This document shows, in pieces, positions 44,471 through 53,642 of a DNA stretch of 64,000 nucleotides. Numbering within the stretch: position 1 is the stretch's first letter; each line of letters starts with the position of its first letter. The notes beneath the pieces are model-generated. The model was given only the letters and a program-made list of their open reading frames with translations. It ran no database searches and was not told the DNA's origin. Origin of the DNA: Candidatus Saccharimonadota bacterium (GTDB taxonomy: Bacteria > Patescibacteriota > Saccharimonadia > Saccharimonadales > Saccharimonadaceae). A program made the translations under genes and the position numbers. Location of the stretch: assembly GCA_905372305.1 (NCBI GenBank), contig CAJPOP010000001.1:496001-560000 (forward strand), in the 5' to 3' direction.

Positions 44471-44950
44471 ATGCCTCGTAAAGTTACCAAGAAATTACAA
44501 CGGCAACTACAGCCTGATCGCCGCTACCAAAGCGTGCTGGTGCAGCGCTTGATCAATAAGTCAATGTTGGACGGCAAAAAATTGGCGGCCGAGCGGGCTG
44601 TTTACACCGCGCTGGAAACTGCTGCCAAGAAACTGGATTCAGAAGATCCATTGGCAGTGTTTGAGAAGGCGTTGAAAAACGTCAGTCCAAACTTTGAGGT
44701 GAAGAGCCGCCGCGTCGGTGGTGCTAACTACCAGATTCCATTCCCAGTTCAGGGACATCGGCAGTTGCACTACGCGTTTAGCTGGCTGGTACAATCAGCT
44801 CGCGCTCGCAGCGGTATGCCATACTCACAGCGTTTGGCATTGGAAATCGTTGACGCCTACAACGAAGCTGGTGCTGCCTTCAAGAAGAAGGAAGACACCC
44901 ACAAGATGGCCGAAGCTAACCGCGCCTTTGCGCACTTTGCTCGCGGCTAA
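44471..44950 (+). CDS. rpsG: ribosomal protein S7
   Basis: A 159-residue S7, the primary binder of the 16S rRNA 3' domain. It shows the N-terminal YQSVLVQRLINKSMLDGKK, NVSPNFEVKSRRVGGANYQIP and the C-terminal KKEDTHKMAEANRAFAHF. fusA normally follows directly; here a 2.6-kb protease gene intervenes. Confidence 0.97.
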   Translation: MPRKVTKKLQRQLQPDRRYQSVLVQRLINKSMLDGKKLAAERAVYTALETAAKKLDSEDPLAVFEKALKNVSPNFEVKSRRVGGANYQIPFPVQGHRQLHYAFSWLVQSARARSGMPYSQRLALEIVDAYNEAGAAFKKKEDTHKMAEANRAFAHFARG

Positions 44951-45047
44951 TTTCGGTAAAATCTAGCTGAGAATTTCCCTGGATTAGGTTTATCTAAAAT
45001 CTATATTCAAGGTAATTCAAATTTGCCGAAATAATACCGAATAAACT

Positions 45048-45086
45048 AAGAAATCGCTCTATAAAAGGGCGATTTCTTGATATAAT
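45048..45086 (+). promoter_or_regulatory. 10-bp hairpin abutting the promoter of the protease gene
   Basis: AAGAAATCGC (45048-45057) pairs perfectly with GCGATTTCTT (45069-45078), directly followed by GA and TATAAT (45081-45086). It can serve as terminator for rpsL-rpsG or as operator for the protease gene. It has no clear T-run after the stem. Confidence 0.5.
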
Positions 45087-45093
45087 AAAGCTT

Positions 45094-47730
45094 ATGGAAC
45101 AGAAACCTACGAAAAAGCTAAAGCTCATCGCGATAATTTCAGGCGCACTATTTGTTATTTTAATAGCTGTTTGGATTTTTATCGCCACCAGACCGCAGGA
45201 AACTGGCAACGTTACGCGGACTGCCCGCCAAAAGATGAAAAACGCGCTGCTCGGCGACGGCAAATCAGGCGTTCAGACAGTTGTCTCCAAATACGGTTTT
45301 ACCGTAACATACGACACAGCGACGTTCAACGGCTCAGCGCATGAAGTTACTAAGGAGTCAAACGATAAAAAATACAGCGCAAAAACTTACAATAACGACG
45401 AATTGAAAGAATCGCGCGGCTACAACTTGGTGGAAATTGCTTTCAAGCAGGCCAGCGATGCTATCAAGGGTAAAGACGGCAAGATATCCAGCAGGACAAT
45501 CCGGCCATATTTGACAATCAACACCTCGCGCGCCCGCAACTATTTTGACCGCTCAACGATGCCGGACAAATATAAGGATAAGAAGAAATATTCCGATTTG
45601 GACCTGCTAGCTGAAGTTGACGTTATGAAGGTAAAAGAAAAAGAACCTAACGCCAAGCTTACCGTCTCGAAAATCACCATATCCGGCAAAGAATTCCGTA
45701 AAATCGACCAAACACTTACCTACACTAACAACGGGACTGTGTACGAAACTGGACACGCTTACAGTTATATGACCGTGCAAAACGGTCGGCCGTACTGGAT
45801 GAGATTTAACGCCTACAAAGGAGTTGGCGTCGAGGATTACGTAGCGCAGTTGGAAAGAATTATCGCTGGCGTTACATTCCAGAAACCGGACAATAAGCTA
45901 CTGGTTGGCGCTAGTGAAAATACCGGCGTTGTCCTAGCCAGCTCTTCAACTAATAGCTCGCTAAACAACCAGGACACGATGAACACGCTGGAAAACCTTG
46001 ATACCGATTCAATCATCAACGTGGTCGCCAGAAACCAAATAGCAACCGTGCGGATCGCTTCCGCGCGCTGCGCCGACATAAAATACACTGCAGATAACGG
46101 CGCATGGCTGCAAATACAGAATGCTTGCGCTGGCGGCATCGGCAGCGGCTCGATTATAACCAACAACGGGCATGTGGCCACCAACGGGCATGTCGTCGAA
46201 TGGTCAACCGACACTCTGTTTTCTAGCGCCATGTCGCAGGCTGGCGAGGATCTATGGAAGTCGTATTTCGAATTCGTCATTAATGCTGGCTATATTTCCA
46301 GAGCAGATTTAGCATCCTTGGCAGCCAAAGCTCAGGAGGGCAGTGCCGACGCCATAGCAATTATCTTCAGCCTGATTAATAAAGTTCCCGAGCATAACGT
46401 CCAAGTTGCAAACGACGAAAGCGATTACGTCGTGCAAACATCCAGCGACCCGATCCGAATCGACGGAACATACGCCCGCTACAAATGGGTAACCACCAGC
46501 ACGAATTATTCGGCGAAAAAAATCGACTCCGAAGTTAATATGAAAAGCTTGCGTCTAGATATTAATAACAAAGAAACCGATGTCGCCATTTTAAAAATCG
46601 AAGGTAACTTTCCGGCAGTCGAATTAGGCGATAGTACACTATTAGATAGCGGCGACCGGCTGACAGCAATTGGGTTTCCAGCGGTTGTTGACGACGGCCT
46701 TAACACGAAGAAAGAAAAAACCGTGCCTACGGTCACGCAGGGTAATCTGCAGCAGACAGTACTTGATGGCGGCGGACATAAGCTATTCCTTATGTCAACG
46801 ATGATCGCCTCCGGCAATAGCGGCGGTCCAGCCTTCGATTCAAAGGGTAAGCAGGTCGGCATCAACACCTACGGCGGTGCCGCGTGCGAGGATGGAAAGA
46901 AAGGCAACTCCTGTTTCGGCAAAGGCATCGCCAGAGATATTTCCGACCTAAAAGCCATGGCTAAAAAGAACAACGTCGCCATATCGGCAGACGGCGAACT
47001 AACCAAGCTTTGGAAAGACGGCTTAGCGCAATTTGACAAGGGTAAATACTCAAAGGCCAAGGATTATTTTAGCGAGCTTAACCGCCTGTATCCTCAAAAC
47101 TATCTGGTCGCCAAGCTGCTAAAAGTCTCTGAAGAAACCGCGGACGACTACGTTGACGAAGACGTGGCGAAACAATACGGCAACTCGCCGGTCGATAATA
47201 AGAGTAATAATACTGCGCTTGTCGTGGTGGTAGTCTTAACTATTACTATCGGTTTACTGTTCATCGGTACGTCAGTCGTAGTTATCATAGTAACGTCCGA
47301 CAACAAACGTAAAAAACAGGAATACGACATGCTGTACGAGGTTAATACTCAAACGCCAAAAACGCCACCGCCGCACTTCCAGAGACTATACGAGGATGAG
47401 CCTGGATACGCTAACTATTCATATCCGCAGCAGACACCAAACCAACCAACAGCCCAGCAGCCAACTTACCAGCAGAGCCCAGCCCAACAATCTGCCGGTT
47501 CGCCGCCGCAGCCGCAACCTCAACCGACTCAGCCGCTAAATACGCAGCCGCCTCAACCATTCCAGCAACCGCCAGCACAAACACCAATGCAGCCGCCACA
47601 GCCGCCACAATACTCGCAGCCGTACCAGCAACCGCCGCAAACGCCGCCATATCCTCAGCAACAAGCATCGGCTCAACCGCCAAACCAGCAGCAGCCGCCA
47701 ATGAACGGTCCAACTGCGCCGGGAAGCTAG
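45094..47730 (+). CDS. membrane-anchored trypsin-like serine protease
   Basis: An 878-residue protein. The N-terminal membrane segment spans residues ~10-30, with an unknown ~250-residue domain after it. The S1C/HtrA-like protease domain shows the triad in NGHVATNGHVVEW (His), ETDVAILKIEG (Asp) and IASGNSGGPAF (Ser). A TPR-like segment (QFDKGKYSKAKDYFSELNRLY) follows, then a second membrane segment (ALVVVVVLTITIGLLFIGTS) and a Pro/Gln-rich tail of ~140 residues. The protease would lie outside, between two anchors. TATAAT (45081-45086) ends 7 nt before ATG. It interrupts the str operon. Confidence 0.82.
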   Translation: MEQKPTKKLKLIAIISGALFVILIAVWIFIATRPQETGNVTRTARQKMKNALLGDGKSGVQTVVSKYGFTVTYDTATFNGSAHEVTKESNDKKYSAKTYNNDELKESRGYNLVEIAFKQASDAIKGKDGKISSRTIRPYLTINTSRARNYFDRSTMPDKYKDKKKYSDLDLLAEVDVMKVKEKEPNAKLTVSKITISGKEFRKIDQTLTYTNNGTVYETGHAYSYMTVQNGRPYWMRFNAYKGVGVEDYVAQLERIIAGVTFQKPDNKLLVGASENTGVVLASSSTNSSLNNQDTMNTLENLDTDSIINVVARNQIATVRIASARCADIKYTADNGAWLQIQNACAGGIGSGSIITNNGHVATNGHVVEWSTDTLFSSAMSQAGEDLWKSYFEFVINAGYISRADLASLAAKAQEGSADAIAIIFSLINKVPEHNVQVANDESDYVVQTSSDPIRIDGTYARYKWVTTSTNYSAKKIDSEVNMKSLRLDINNKETDVAILKIEGNFPAVELGDSTLLDSGDRLTAIGFPAVVDDGLNTKKEKTVPTVTQGNLQQTVLDGGGHKLFLMSTMIASGNSGGPAFDSKGKQVGINTYGGAACEDGKKGNSCFGKGIARDISDLKAMAKKNNVAISADGELTKLWKDGLAQFDKGKYSKAKDYFSELNRLYPQNYLVAKLLKVSEETADDYVDEDVAKQYGNSPVDNKSNNTALVVVVVLTITIGLLFIGTSVVVIIVTSDNKRKKQEYDMLYEVNTQTPKTPPPHFQRLYEDEPGYANYSYPQQTPNQPTAQQPTYQQSPAQQSAGSPPQPQPQPTQPLNTQPPQPFQQPPAQTPMQPPQPPQYSQPYQQPPQTPPYPQQQASAQPPNQQQPPMNGPTAPGS

Positions 47731-47748
47731 AAAAACCCGCGAACATCT

Positions 47749-47757
47749 GCTATAATC
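47749..47757 (+). promoter_or_regulatory. promoter of fusA
   Basis: TGC-TATAAT (TATAAT 47752-47757), lying in the near-palindrome CTGCTATAATCAGCAG. A leader of ~70 nt with AAAGGA follows. Confidence 0.65.
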
Positions 47758-47834
47758 AGCAGCAAGAGTAGTTTTTTGGTGGCAAAAAATAACACTGAGA
47801 ATCTCGATAAATTAACGTAACAAAGGAAAGACGA

Positions 47835-49922
47835 ATGGCAGCAAACGTTCCATTACAAAACTTTAGAAATATCGGTATTATTGCTCACATTGACGCCGGT
47901 AAAACGACGACAACTGAGGGCATTCTATACCGCACTGGCTTGACGCATAAGATTGGCGTAGTTAAAGGCGATGGCGATGGCGCCACCACCGACTGGATGG
48001 CTCAGGAAAAAGAGCGGGGTATTACCATTACCTCGGCAGCGGTGACCTGCTTCTGGAAAGGCCACAAAATTAATATCATTGACACCCCAGGGCACATCGA
48101 CTTTACTGCTGAAGTGGAGCGTTCGCTGCGAGTGCTCGACGGTGCAGTTACTGTGTTCGACGGTAAGATGGGCGTTGAAGCACAATCTGAAACCGTCTGG
48201 CGCCAGGCTAACAAATACGGCGTGCCGCGCATTTGCTTCGTTAATAAGATTAACCAAACCGGCGGCGACTTCTACAAATCTCTGGAATCAATTCACAATC
48301 GCCTCAGCAAGCAAGCCTTTCCAATTCACTTGCCAATTGGTTTTGAGAAGACTATCAACGGCGTGGTTGACTTGATTGACATGAAAGCTTACACCTACGA
48401 CGACTACACTGATCACGAATTGAAGGTCGGCGAAATCCCGGCTGACATGTTGGAGAAGGCGAAGAATGCCCGCAGCTTACTGGTGGAAAATGCCGTTGAA
48501 GCTGACGACGAATTGATGATGAAATTCCTTGATCAGGGTGAGGAAGCGATTACTATCGATGAACTGAAGATGGCGCTGCGCAAGCGCGTGCTGGCTGGCG
48601 ACTTCTATCTGGTGACTGGCGGCGACGGCCGCGGCGTCATCGTGGAGAAGCTGCTTGACTTGATGGTTGACTTCTTGCCAAGCCCGCTGGACGTTGACGA
48701 AATTTGGGGTAAAAATCCAAAGACTGGCGACGAAGTGAGCCGCAAACCATCAGACAAAGAGCCGCTCTCAGCCCTGGCGTTTAAGATTGCTGCCGATCCG
48801 TTTGTCGGTAAATTGATTTTCGTACGCGTGTATTCTGGCGTGCTGAATTCAGGCAGCTACGTCCTGAATACCACCACTGGCGATAAGGAGCGTATCGGCC
48901 GTATCGTGCGCATGCATGCAGACAAGCGCGAAGATATCGATAAGATTTCTGCCGGCGACATTGCCGCGGTGGTTGGCTTGAAGAATACCGGCACAGGTAA
49001 CACTTTGACTGACCCGGCACACCCAATTGCCTTGGAAAGTATTGAGTTCCCAGAGCCGCCAGTTTCCATCGCCGTTGAGCCAAAGTCAAAGGCTGACCAA
49101 GAAAAAATGGCGCTGGCTTTGCAGCGTTTATCCGAGGAAGATCCAACCTTCCGCATCCACACTGATGAAGAAACCGGCCAGACCATCATGTCTGGAATGG
49201 GTGAGTTGCACTTGGATATTTTGATCGACCGCATGAAGCGCGAGTTCAAGGTTGAAGCTAACATCGGTGAGCCGCAAGTGGCCTTCCGCGAGTCAATCAA
49301 GGGCAAAGCTGAAGTTCAGGGTAAGCACGCCAAACAATCTGGTGGTCGCGGTCAGTACGGCGACGTCTGGGTACGCTTTGAGCCGAATGAGGCGGGCAAG
49401 GGCTTTGAGTTCATAGACGAGATTAAAGGCGGTGTGGTTCCTCAGGAATATCGCCCAGCTGTCATGAAGGGTATCAAGGAAACCTTGGAAGGCGGTGTGA
49501 TCGCTGGCTATCCAGTGGTTGACGTCAAGGCAACTCTGTACGATGGTTCATACCACGACGTCGACTCTTCAGAACTAGCCTTCTCACTAGCAGGTTCATT
49601 GGCAGCCCGCGAGGGTATCAAACAGGCCAATCCAATCTTGCTCGAGCCGGTCATGAAAGTCGAAGTGACCACTCCAGAAGAGTTCATGGGCGACATCATC
49701 GGCGACCTGAACTCACGTCGCGGCCGCATTGACGCTATGGAAGATCTGATGGGCGGTGCCAAACTGGTCAAGGCCTTTGTACCGCTGGCAAATATGTTTG
49801 GCTACACCTCGGACATCCGCTCAATGTCGCAGGGCCGCGCAGCCAGCACCATGGAGCTAGCGCAGTACGAGGAAGTACCGCCAAACGTGGCGCAGGAGAT
49901 TATCGAAAAGCGCAGTAAATAG
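47835..49922 (+). CDS. fusA: elongation factor G with altered G4 motif
   Basis: A 695-residue EF-G that moves tRNAs and mRNA after peptide bond formation. G1 [11 protein letters not shown], switch I ..[12 protein letters not shown] and G3 DTPGHIDF are normal. The G4 motif, almost always N-K-M-D, reads N-K-I-N (AAT AAG ATT AAC, 48243-48254; Asn at residue 140). Asp at this place normally reads the guanine base. The domain IV loop ([10 protein letters not shown]) and the C-terminal part are intact. It is the last piece of a split str operon with its own promoter and terminator. Confidence 0.97.
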   Translation: MAANVPLQNFRNIGIIAHIDAGKTTTTEGILYRTGLTHKIGVVKGDGDGATTDWMAQEKERGITITSAAVTCFWKGHKINIIDTPGHIDFTAEVERSLRVLDGAVTVFDGKMGVEAQSETVWRQANKYGVPRICFVNKINQTGGDFYKSLESIHNRLSKQAFPIHLPIGFEKTINGVVDLIDMKAYTYDDYTDHELKVGEIPADMLEKAKNARSLLVENAVEADDELMMKFLDQGEEAITIDELKMALRKRVLAGDFYLVTGGDGRGVIVEKLLDLMVDFLPSPLDVDEIWGKNPKTGDEVSRKPSDKEPLSALAFKIAADPFVGKLIFVRVYSGVLNSGSYVLNTTTGDKERIGRIVRMHADKREDIDKISAGDIAAVVGLKNTGTGNTLTDPAHPIALESIEFPEPPVSIAVEPKSKADQEKMALALQRLSEEDPTFRIHTDEETGQTIMSGMGELHLDILIDRMKREFKVEANIGEPQVAFRESIKGKAEVQGKHAKQSGGRGQYGDVWVRFEPNEAGKGFEFIDEIKGGVVPQEYRPAVMKGIKETLEGGVIAGYPVVDVKATLYDGSYHDVDSSELAFSLAGSLAAREGIKQANPILLEPVMKVEVTTPEEFMGDIIGDLNSRRGRIDAMEDLMGGAKLVKAFVPLANMFGYTSDIRSMSQGRAASTMELAQYEEVPPNVAQEIIEKRSK

Positions 49923-49945
49923 CCGGTAAATCCGCAACAAACAAA

Positions 49946-49979
49946 TATCCCCGGAATGTTAACCTCCGGGGATATTTTA
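49946..49979 (+). terminator. terminator after fusA
   Basis: ATCCCCGG (49947-49954) pairs perfectly with CCGGGGAT (49966-49973), with an extra T-A pair outside, followed by ATTTT. Confidence 0.85.
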
Positions 49980-50024
49980 GTGAAGCCGTGCGGGCCGCCG
50001 CGCCTACCTCTTACTGCTTACTAT

Positions 50025-51428
50025 CTACTGCTTAACTTCTTCAATCGCCTCTTGCCGAAACCTGTGAATAAGCCACCGTCGAATCGGCCGTCCAATCATA
50101 TTTCCCAGCGACGCGCCAGCCGCCACCGCCAAGCCAATCATCACCGCCCTCATTAGAATCGCTAGCGCCGTCATAAACAGCGGATCGCTCGGCGGATGTA
50201 GCACGACGCCCATCAGCCCGTTATATAGCGACAATCCCGGCACTAGCGGCACGATTCCAGCAGCGATAATTGCCATTGACGGAAATCGCCACAGCCGCGA
50301 TGTCAGCACCGCCATCAAACCAATCACTGTCGCAGCGATACCGCTGGACACCACGACATCAAATCCCGCGATCAATAGCAGCCGCGAAATCCACCAACCA
50401 AACACGCCGATCAATCCGGACACGATCAGACCAGACCACCTGGCGTGATTGCCCACCGCGAAAGCCGCCGCCACGATCAACGCCCCCAAATATTGAAGAT
50501 GTTTATCCGCCAGCGACAATCGATCTGGCGTCGCCGGAAAAGTAATGCCAAATTTGGTAGCGACATACAGCCCGATCACCACGCCGACCACGATGCCGCC
50601 AGTCGCCATAATCACTTTTAACAACCGCGCATTGGCCGTAATATAAAATTCGTCAATCGCATCCTGAAACGCGCCAACCGTCATTAAACCCGCCACCAGC
50701 AGCACGATACCGCTAATCACTAAAAGTGTCGCATTGATATCCATCCGCAAGCCGTACATATTTGCCCAAGCAATTCCCGCCGCCGCCAACGTCGCGAAAA
50801 GCGCAGCCGAAGCCTGGGAATAAAACGTCGTCATGCCAACGCGCCACAGCCAGCGCAGCACAATCGTCGCTACAAATCCCATGATAAACGACAGTCCAAT
50901 CATCAGCAGATCGCCGTCATACATCACAATCACCCCGGCGCTAATCAATCCGCCGGAAGCACAAATCATCAGCGGCGAATGCCGTTTCGGCTGGCTAAGA
51001 ATTTTCTCGACGCGCTGCTCGGCGATATGCAAAGGCAAATGCTTATTACGAATTTCCAGCGCCAGCGACTGCAGCGCCTGAATCTGCTGATAATTAGCAT
51101 AATCCGGCACCATCACCCTGATCATCGTTAACGGCTCGCGGTCAACGCCGCGGTCTTGAGAAATCGTAATCAGCGTATAGCACACATCCATATGCACCGG
51201 CCGCCGGCAATACGTCTCAGTAATACCCAGCGACAGCCGCACCACATCATGCGCCACCACGCCCATACTCAACAGCTGTTCGGCAATAGTCATCGTCAGC
51301 CGAAGCGCCCGCATATTCGGCGTCAAACTATCATCAATTTTTTCCAAACTATGCATCGGCTCGACGCTGTAAATACTAGCAATCCGCGCCAGCGACTGTG
51401 TAATAAACCGGGGAACTTTTCTTTTCAC
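50025..51428 (-). CDS. ThrE-family threonine/serine exporter
   Basis: A 467-residue membrane protein. The N-terminal cytoplasmic part (residues ~35-150, LRLTMTIAEQLLSMGVVAHDVVRLS.. with YCRRPVHMDVCYTLI) is the ThrE domain, followed by about ten transmembrane segments in two groups (residues ~155-275 and ~280-445), including the ThrE_2-like ...GIVPLVPGLSLYNGLMG. The family exports threonine and serine. The start is GTG 51428, since TACACT (minus strand, 51440-51435) ends 6 nt before it; a nearby ATG reads out of frame. Confidence 0.85.
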   Translation of the reverse strand: MKRKVPRFITQSLARIASIYSVEPMHSLEKIDDSLTPNMRALRLTMTIAEQLLSMGVVAHDVVRLSLGITETYCRRPVHMDVCYTLITISQDRGVDREPLTMIRVMVPDYANYQQIQALQSLALEIRNKHLPLHIAEQRVEKILSQPKRHSPLMICASGGLISAGVIVMYDGDLLMIGLSFIMGFVATIVLRWLWRVGMTTFYSQASAALFATLAAAGIAWANMYGLRMDINATLLVISGIVLLVAGLMTVGAFQDAIDEFYITANARLLKVIMATGGIVVGVVIGLYVATKFGITFPATPDRLSLADKHLQYLGALIVAAAFAVGNHARWSGLIVSGLIGVFGWWISRLLLIAGFDVVVSSGIAATVIGLMAVLTSRLWRFPSMAIIAAGIVPLVPGLSLYNGLMGVVLHPPSDPLFMTALAILMRAVMIGLAVAAGASLGNMIGRPIRRWLIHRFRQEAIEEVKQ

Positions 51429-51457
51429 ATATTTAGTGTAACAAATTTCTCAGCAAT

Positions 51458-51531
51458 GAAAATAGCCCGCCGAGAAAGCTCCAGCCGAGGCTGGCAAAAA
51501 GCCTCAAGGCGAACTATTTTCACGGCGAGCT
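51458..51531 (-). other. structured element between two minus-strand genes
   Basis: GAAAATAG (51458-51465) pairs with CTATTTTC (51524-51531), continued inwards by CGCC/GGCG, and an inner hairpin CCAGC..GCTGG (51481-51494 region) forms a branch. It lies downstream of the small membrane protein and upstream of the ThrE-type gene. It may end the first transcript; no strong T-run is present on the minus strand. Confidence 0.4.
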
Positions 51532-51550
51532 TATGCCCGCTCAGAGATCA

Positions 51551-51775
51551 TCAGAGGTCCAGTATTCTCTTCTTACCGGAGGAATTCTGGCAGGAGGAGA
51601 TATATACATCGAAGATCTTCCTTGCGGAAGATCCCAAGGTATAGTAAGCGACCAAGAAAGTCGCGATGCCGACGAGAGCCTTAGGTGTCTCAGACATCGA
51701 AATGACAGTGAGAGCACACATAATGAAGACGCACTGGATGATAACAAAGAGCACAGTGGTAATCTTCTCTAGCAT
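51551..51775 (-). CDS. small membrane protein, unknown
   Basis: A 74-residue protein with two transmembrane segments (residues ~5-26, ITTVLFVIIQCVFIMCALTVI, and ~32-49, ALVGIATFLVAYYTLGSS) and a basic tail. ATG 51775 is well supported by GAAAGGAG on the minus strand, 5-12 nt upstream. An open frame on the opposite strand in the same place has no such site and no protein character. No family is recognised. Confidence 0.6.
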   Translation of the reverse strand: MLEKITTVLFVIIQCVFIMCALTVISMSETPKALVGIATFLVAYYTLGSSARKIFDVYISSCQNSSGKKRILDL

Positions 51776-52112
51776 TGTTCTCTCCTTTCGAGAGAGATTC
51801 ACTCAAAGCAGGGACTCTTCCGTCCCAGACAACTTTGGGCGAAAGCTAATATTATTTATATCACGCTTGAGCGAAAAAGTCAATAGTTTTTGCCAGAAAA
51901 AGTGTTTTTTCGCCAGAAAACACCGCCAAGCACAGCCATGCCCCACATGGCAAGGGTAAAATTTACCACGATTTTGCTCCGCAATCTGTTCGGCCTGTGG
52001 AAATAATCGTTATTTTGCCGTTAACCCGCCAGAAAATGCTTGCCTAAAATGAGGAAGCGTGATATATTGTGAATAGTCAATTTAGCGAAAATAGACAAGG
52101 AATGCGAGCCAT
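51776..52112. other. 337-nt intergenic region with divergent promoters
   Basis: No gene seen. The left part holds the leader of the small membrane protein (minus strand), with a GGGAC/GTCCC hairpin near 51814-51829, and an A/T-rich box around 51848-51862. The right part holds TTGCCT (52040-52045), 17-nt spacer, TATATT (52063-52068), the promoter of the gene at 52113. GCCAGAAAA recurs three times (51891, 51911, 52029), which I cannot explain. Confidence 0.5.
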
Positions 52113-52628
52113 ATGTCTGAATTACCAGAGAAACAAGTCAAGCGCCTCCGGACGCTCATCCAGGAAGCAGAAACCAATTTAGCGGCAGCCAAGGAACTGC
52201 TAATCAGCATCGTTGGCGACGACGGGCAAGTCGTTACCCCGAAAAATCCATCCGACGAAGTCGCCGGTAAGGTTATTGAGGGCGTGTTTGACGGGCAAAT
52301 GATGCTTAGTCCTGACGGAAAGAATTATCCGATTCCTGCCAATTATGCCTCGAAATCTAAGCTGGTTGAGGGTGATTTGATGAAATTGACCATCGCCGAG
52401 GACGGCAGCTTTATTTATAAGCAAATCGGCCCAGTACCGCGCAAACAAGTCATCGGCACGCTTGTCCAGCACGACGGCGTCTATTACGTCGAGGCTTCCG
52501 GCCGCGAATATCGCATTTTGCTCGCCAGCGTCACTTATTTCCGCATTAACGTCGGCGACCAAGTCACCATCATCATCCCGGAAGACAATCCTGACGCCAC
52601 CTGGGCAGCTGTCGAAGCGGCATTGTAA
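52113..52628 (+). CDS. hypothetical protein with coiled coil and OB-like part
   Basis: A 171-residue soluble protein. Residues 1-35 form a likely coiled coil (KQVKRLRTLIQEAETNLAAAKELL). The rest is rich in beta strands (EGDLMKLTIAEDGSFIYKQIG, GVYYVEASGREYRILLASV, VGDQVTIIIPED), with two similar halves that look like small beta-barrels. No family is recognised. It is a single-gene unit with its own promoter, AAGGAA ribosome site and terminator, a sign of a well-kept gene. Confidence 0.6.
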   Translation: MSELPEKQVKRLRTLIQEAETNLAAAKELLISIVGDDGQVVTPKNPSDEVAGKVIEGVFDGQMMLSPDGKNYPIPANYASKSKLVEGDLMKLTIAEDGSFIYKQIGPVPRKQVIGTLVQHDGVYYVEASGREYRILLASVTYFRINVGDQVTIIIPEDNPDATWAAVEAAL

Positions 52629-52647
52629 AGTAGTTTCCTTTTTAAAG

Positions 52648-52672
52648 CCGTCCGTGCCTGCGGGCGGTTTTT
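52648..52672 (+). terminator. terminator after the 52113 gene
   Basis: CCGTCCG (52648-52654) pairs with CGGGCGG (52661-52667) with one G-U, followed by five T. Confidence 0.8.
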
Positions 52673-52686
52673 GATATAATTGTGTT

Positions 52687-53559
52687 ATGCCAGACGATTT
52701 TTTACTCGCTTATGCCAGTTTTAATGCCGACAACCAGCCGTTTATCGACTGTCAAATCGGCGATGAGATTAAGCGGCGGGAATTGTTTGGGCAAGATTTA
52801 TCGCTCGAGTTTGACTTCTCGACCAAATATTGTACCGGCTGGGTGGATTTTGACAATCATTGCAGCCAAATTTGTCCAGATTCCGCCACGGTTGATGGCA
52901 AATATGAAAACTGCCTGAAATGCCGTGATCGGACTGGTTTTAATCCAGCATTTTATAACGCCGATTCGGTATCGGCGCAGCAGGAAAAGATAAATCAAAA
53001 CCCTCACTTCGTCTATCTGGCATATTTCGCGCCGGGAGTCATTAAAGTCGGTATCTCGCAGGAAGAGCGCGGAATTCGGCGGCTACTGGAGCAGGGAGCG
53101 CGCCTGGCGTTGAAGTTGGAGACGTTTTCTTCGGCGCTGATCGCCCGGCAATATGAGGCGAAAATTGCCAGGCTGGACGGCGTCGTTGAGACTATGCCAA
53201 TTCATAAGAAACTTGAGCTTATAAAACAGCCTTTCAATCGCGCGGACGGCGAGAAGAAATTGCAGCAAAAACTACTTGAAATTGAACAGAAGATTGGCGT
53301 ATCATTTCTGAGATCTGAGCTAATTCTTTGCGAAGATTATTTTCATACCACTGGAGCTGATCTAACAAGAGCAGTGCTAATGAAAGATCAGAACCAATTG
53401 GCTGGACGCGTCCGCAGTATCATCGGCCCGATCCTCATCACCGACTACGACGGACAGCTACTGGCGTATAACGTGAAAAAATTTATTGGCTACCAGGCGC
53501 AAAAAATTAACGGCGCCATTGACATAGAAATACCCAGCACGCAGCTGGCGCTGTTTTAA
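52687..53559 (+). CDS. DUF2797-type protein with Cys cluster
   Basis: A 290-residue protein. The first third holds six cysteines in C..GW..F..H-C-x3-C-P and C-L-K-C patterns (residues ~48-79), a likely metal site, and then HFVYLAYFAPGVIKVGISQEERGIRRLLEQGA, the DUF2797 signature, GIY-YIG-like in appearance. It is notable as the one protein here that keeps a clear structural Cys cluster. TATAAT (52675-52680) ends 6 nt before the ATG, without ribosome site. Function is unknown. Confidence 0.75.
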   Translation: MPDDFLLAYASFNADNQPFIDCQIGDEIKRRELFGQDLSLEFDFSTKYCTGWVDFDNHCSQICPDSATVDGKYENCLKCRDRTGFNPAFYNADSVSAQQEKINQNPHFVYLAYFAPGVIKVGISQEERGIRRLLEQGARLALKLETFSSALIARQYEAKIARLDGVVETMPIHKKLELIKQPFNRADGEKKLQQKLLEIEQKIGVSFLRSELILCEDYFHTTGADLTRAVLMKDQNQLAGRVRSIIGPILITDYDGQLLAYNVKKFIGYQAQKINGAIDIEIPSTQLALF

Positions 53560-53627
53560 TGCGTGTTCGCGAGGCGAGTCGTCTTTAGATCAACCGCCAA
53601 ACAGCTTACTAATCCTGTACTTTGCGC

Positions 53628-53633
53628 TATAAT
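53628..53633 (+). promoter_or_regulatory. promoter of dnaX-dnaB
   Basis: TATAAT (53628-53633) ends 9 nt before the dnaX ATG. No ribosome site is visible, so the transcript is probably leaderless. Confidence 0.6.
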
Positions 53634-53642
53634 ATATAAGTA

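Noticed and set aside
51533..51772. Plus-strand open frame opposite the small membrane protein
   Set aside because: The minus-strand frame has a strong ribosome site and two clear membrane helices; the plus frame looks random.
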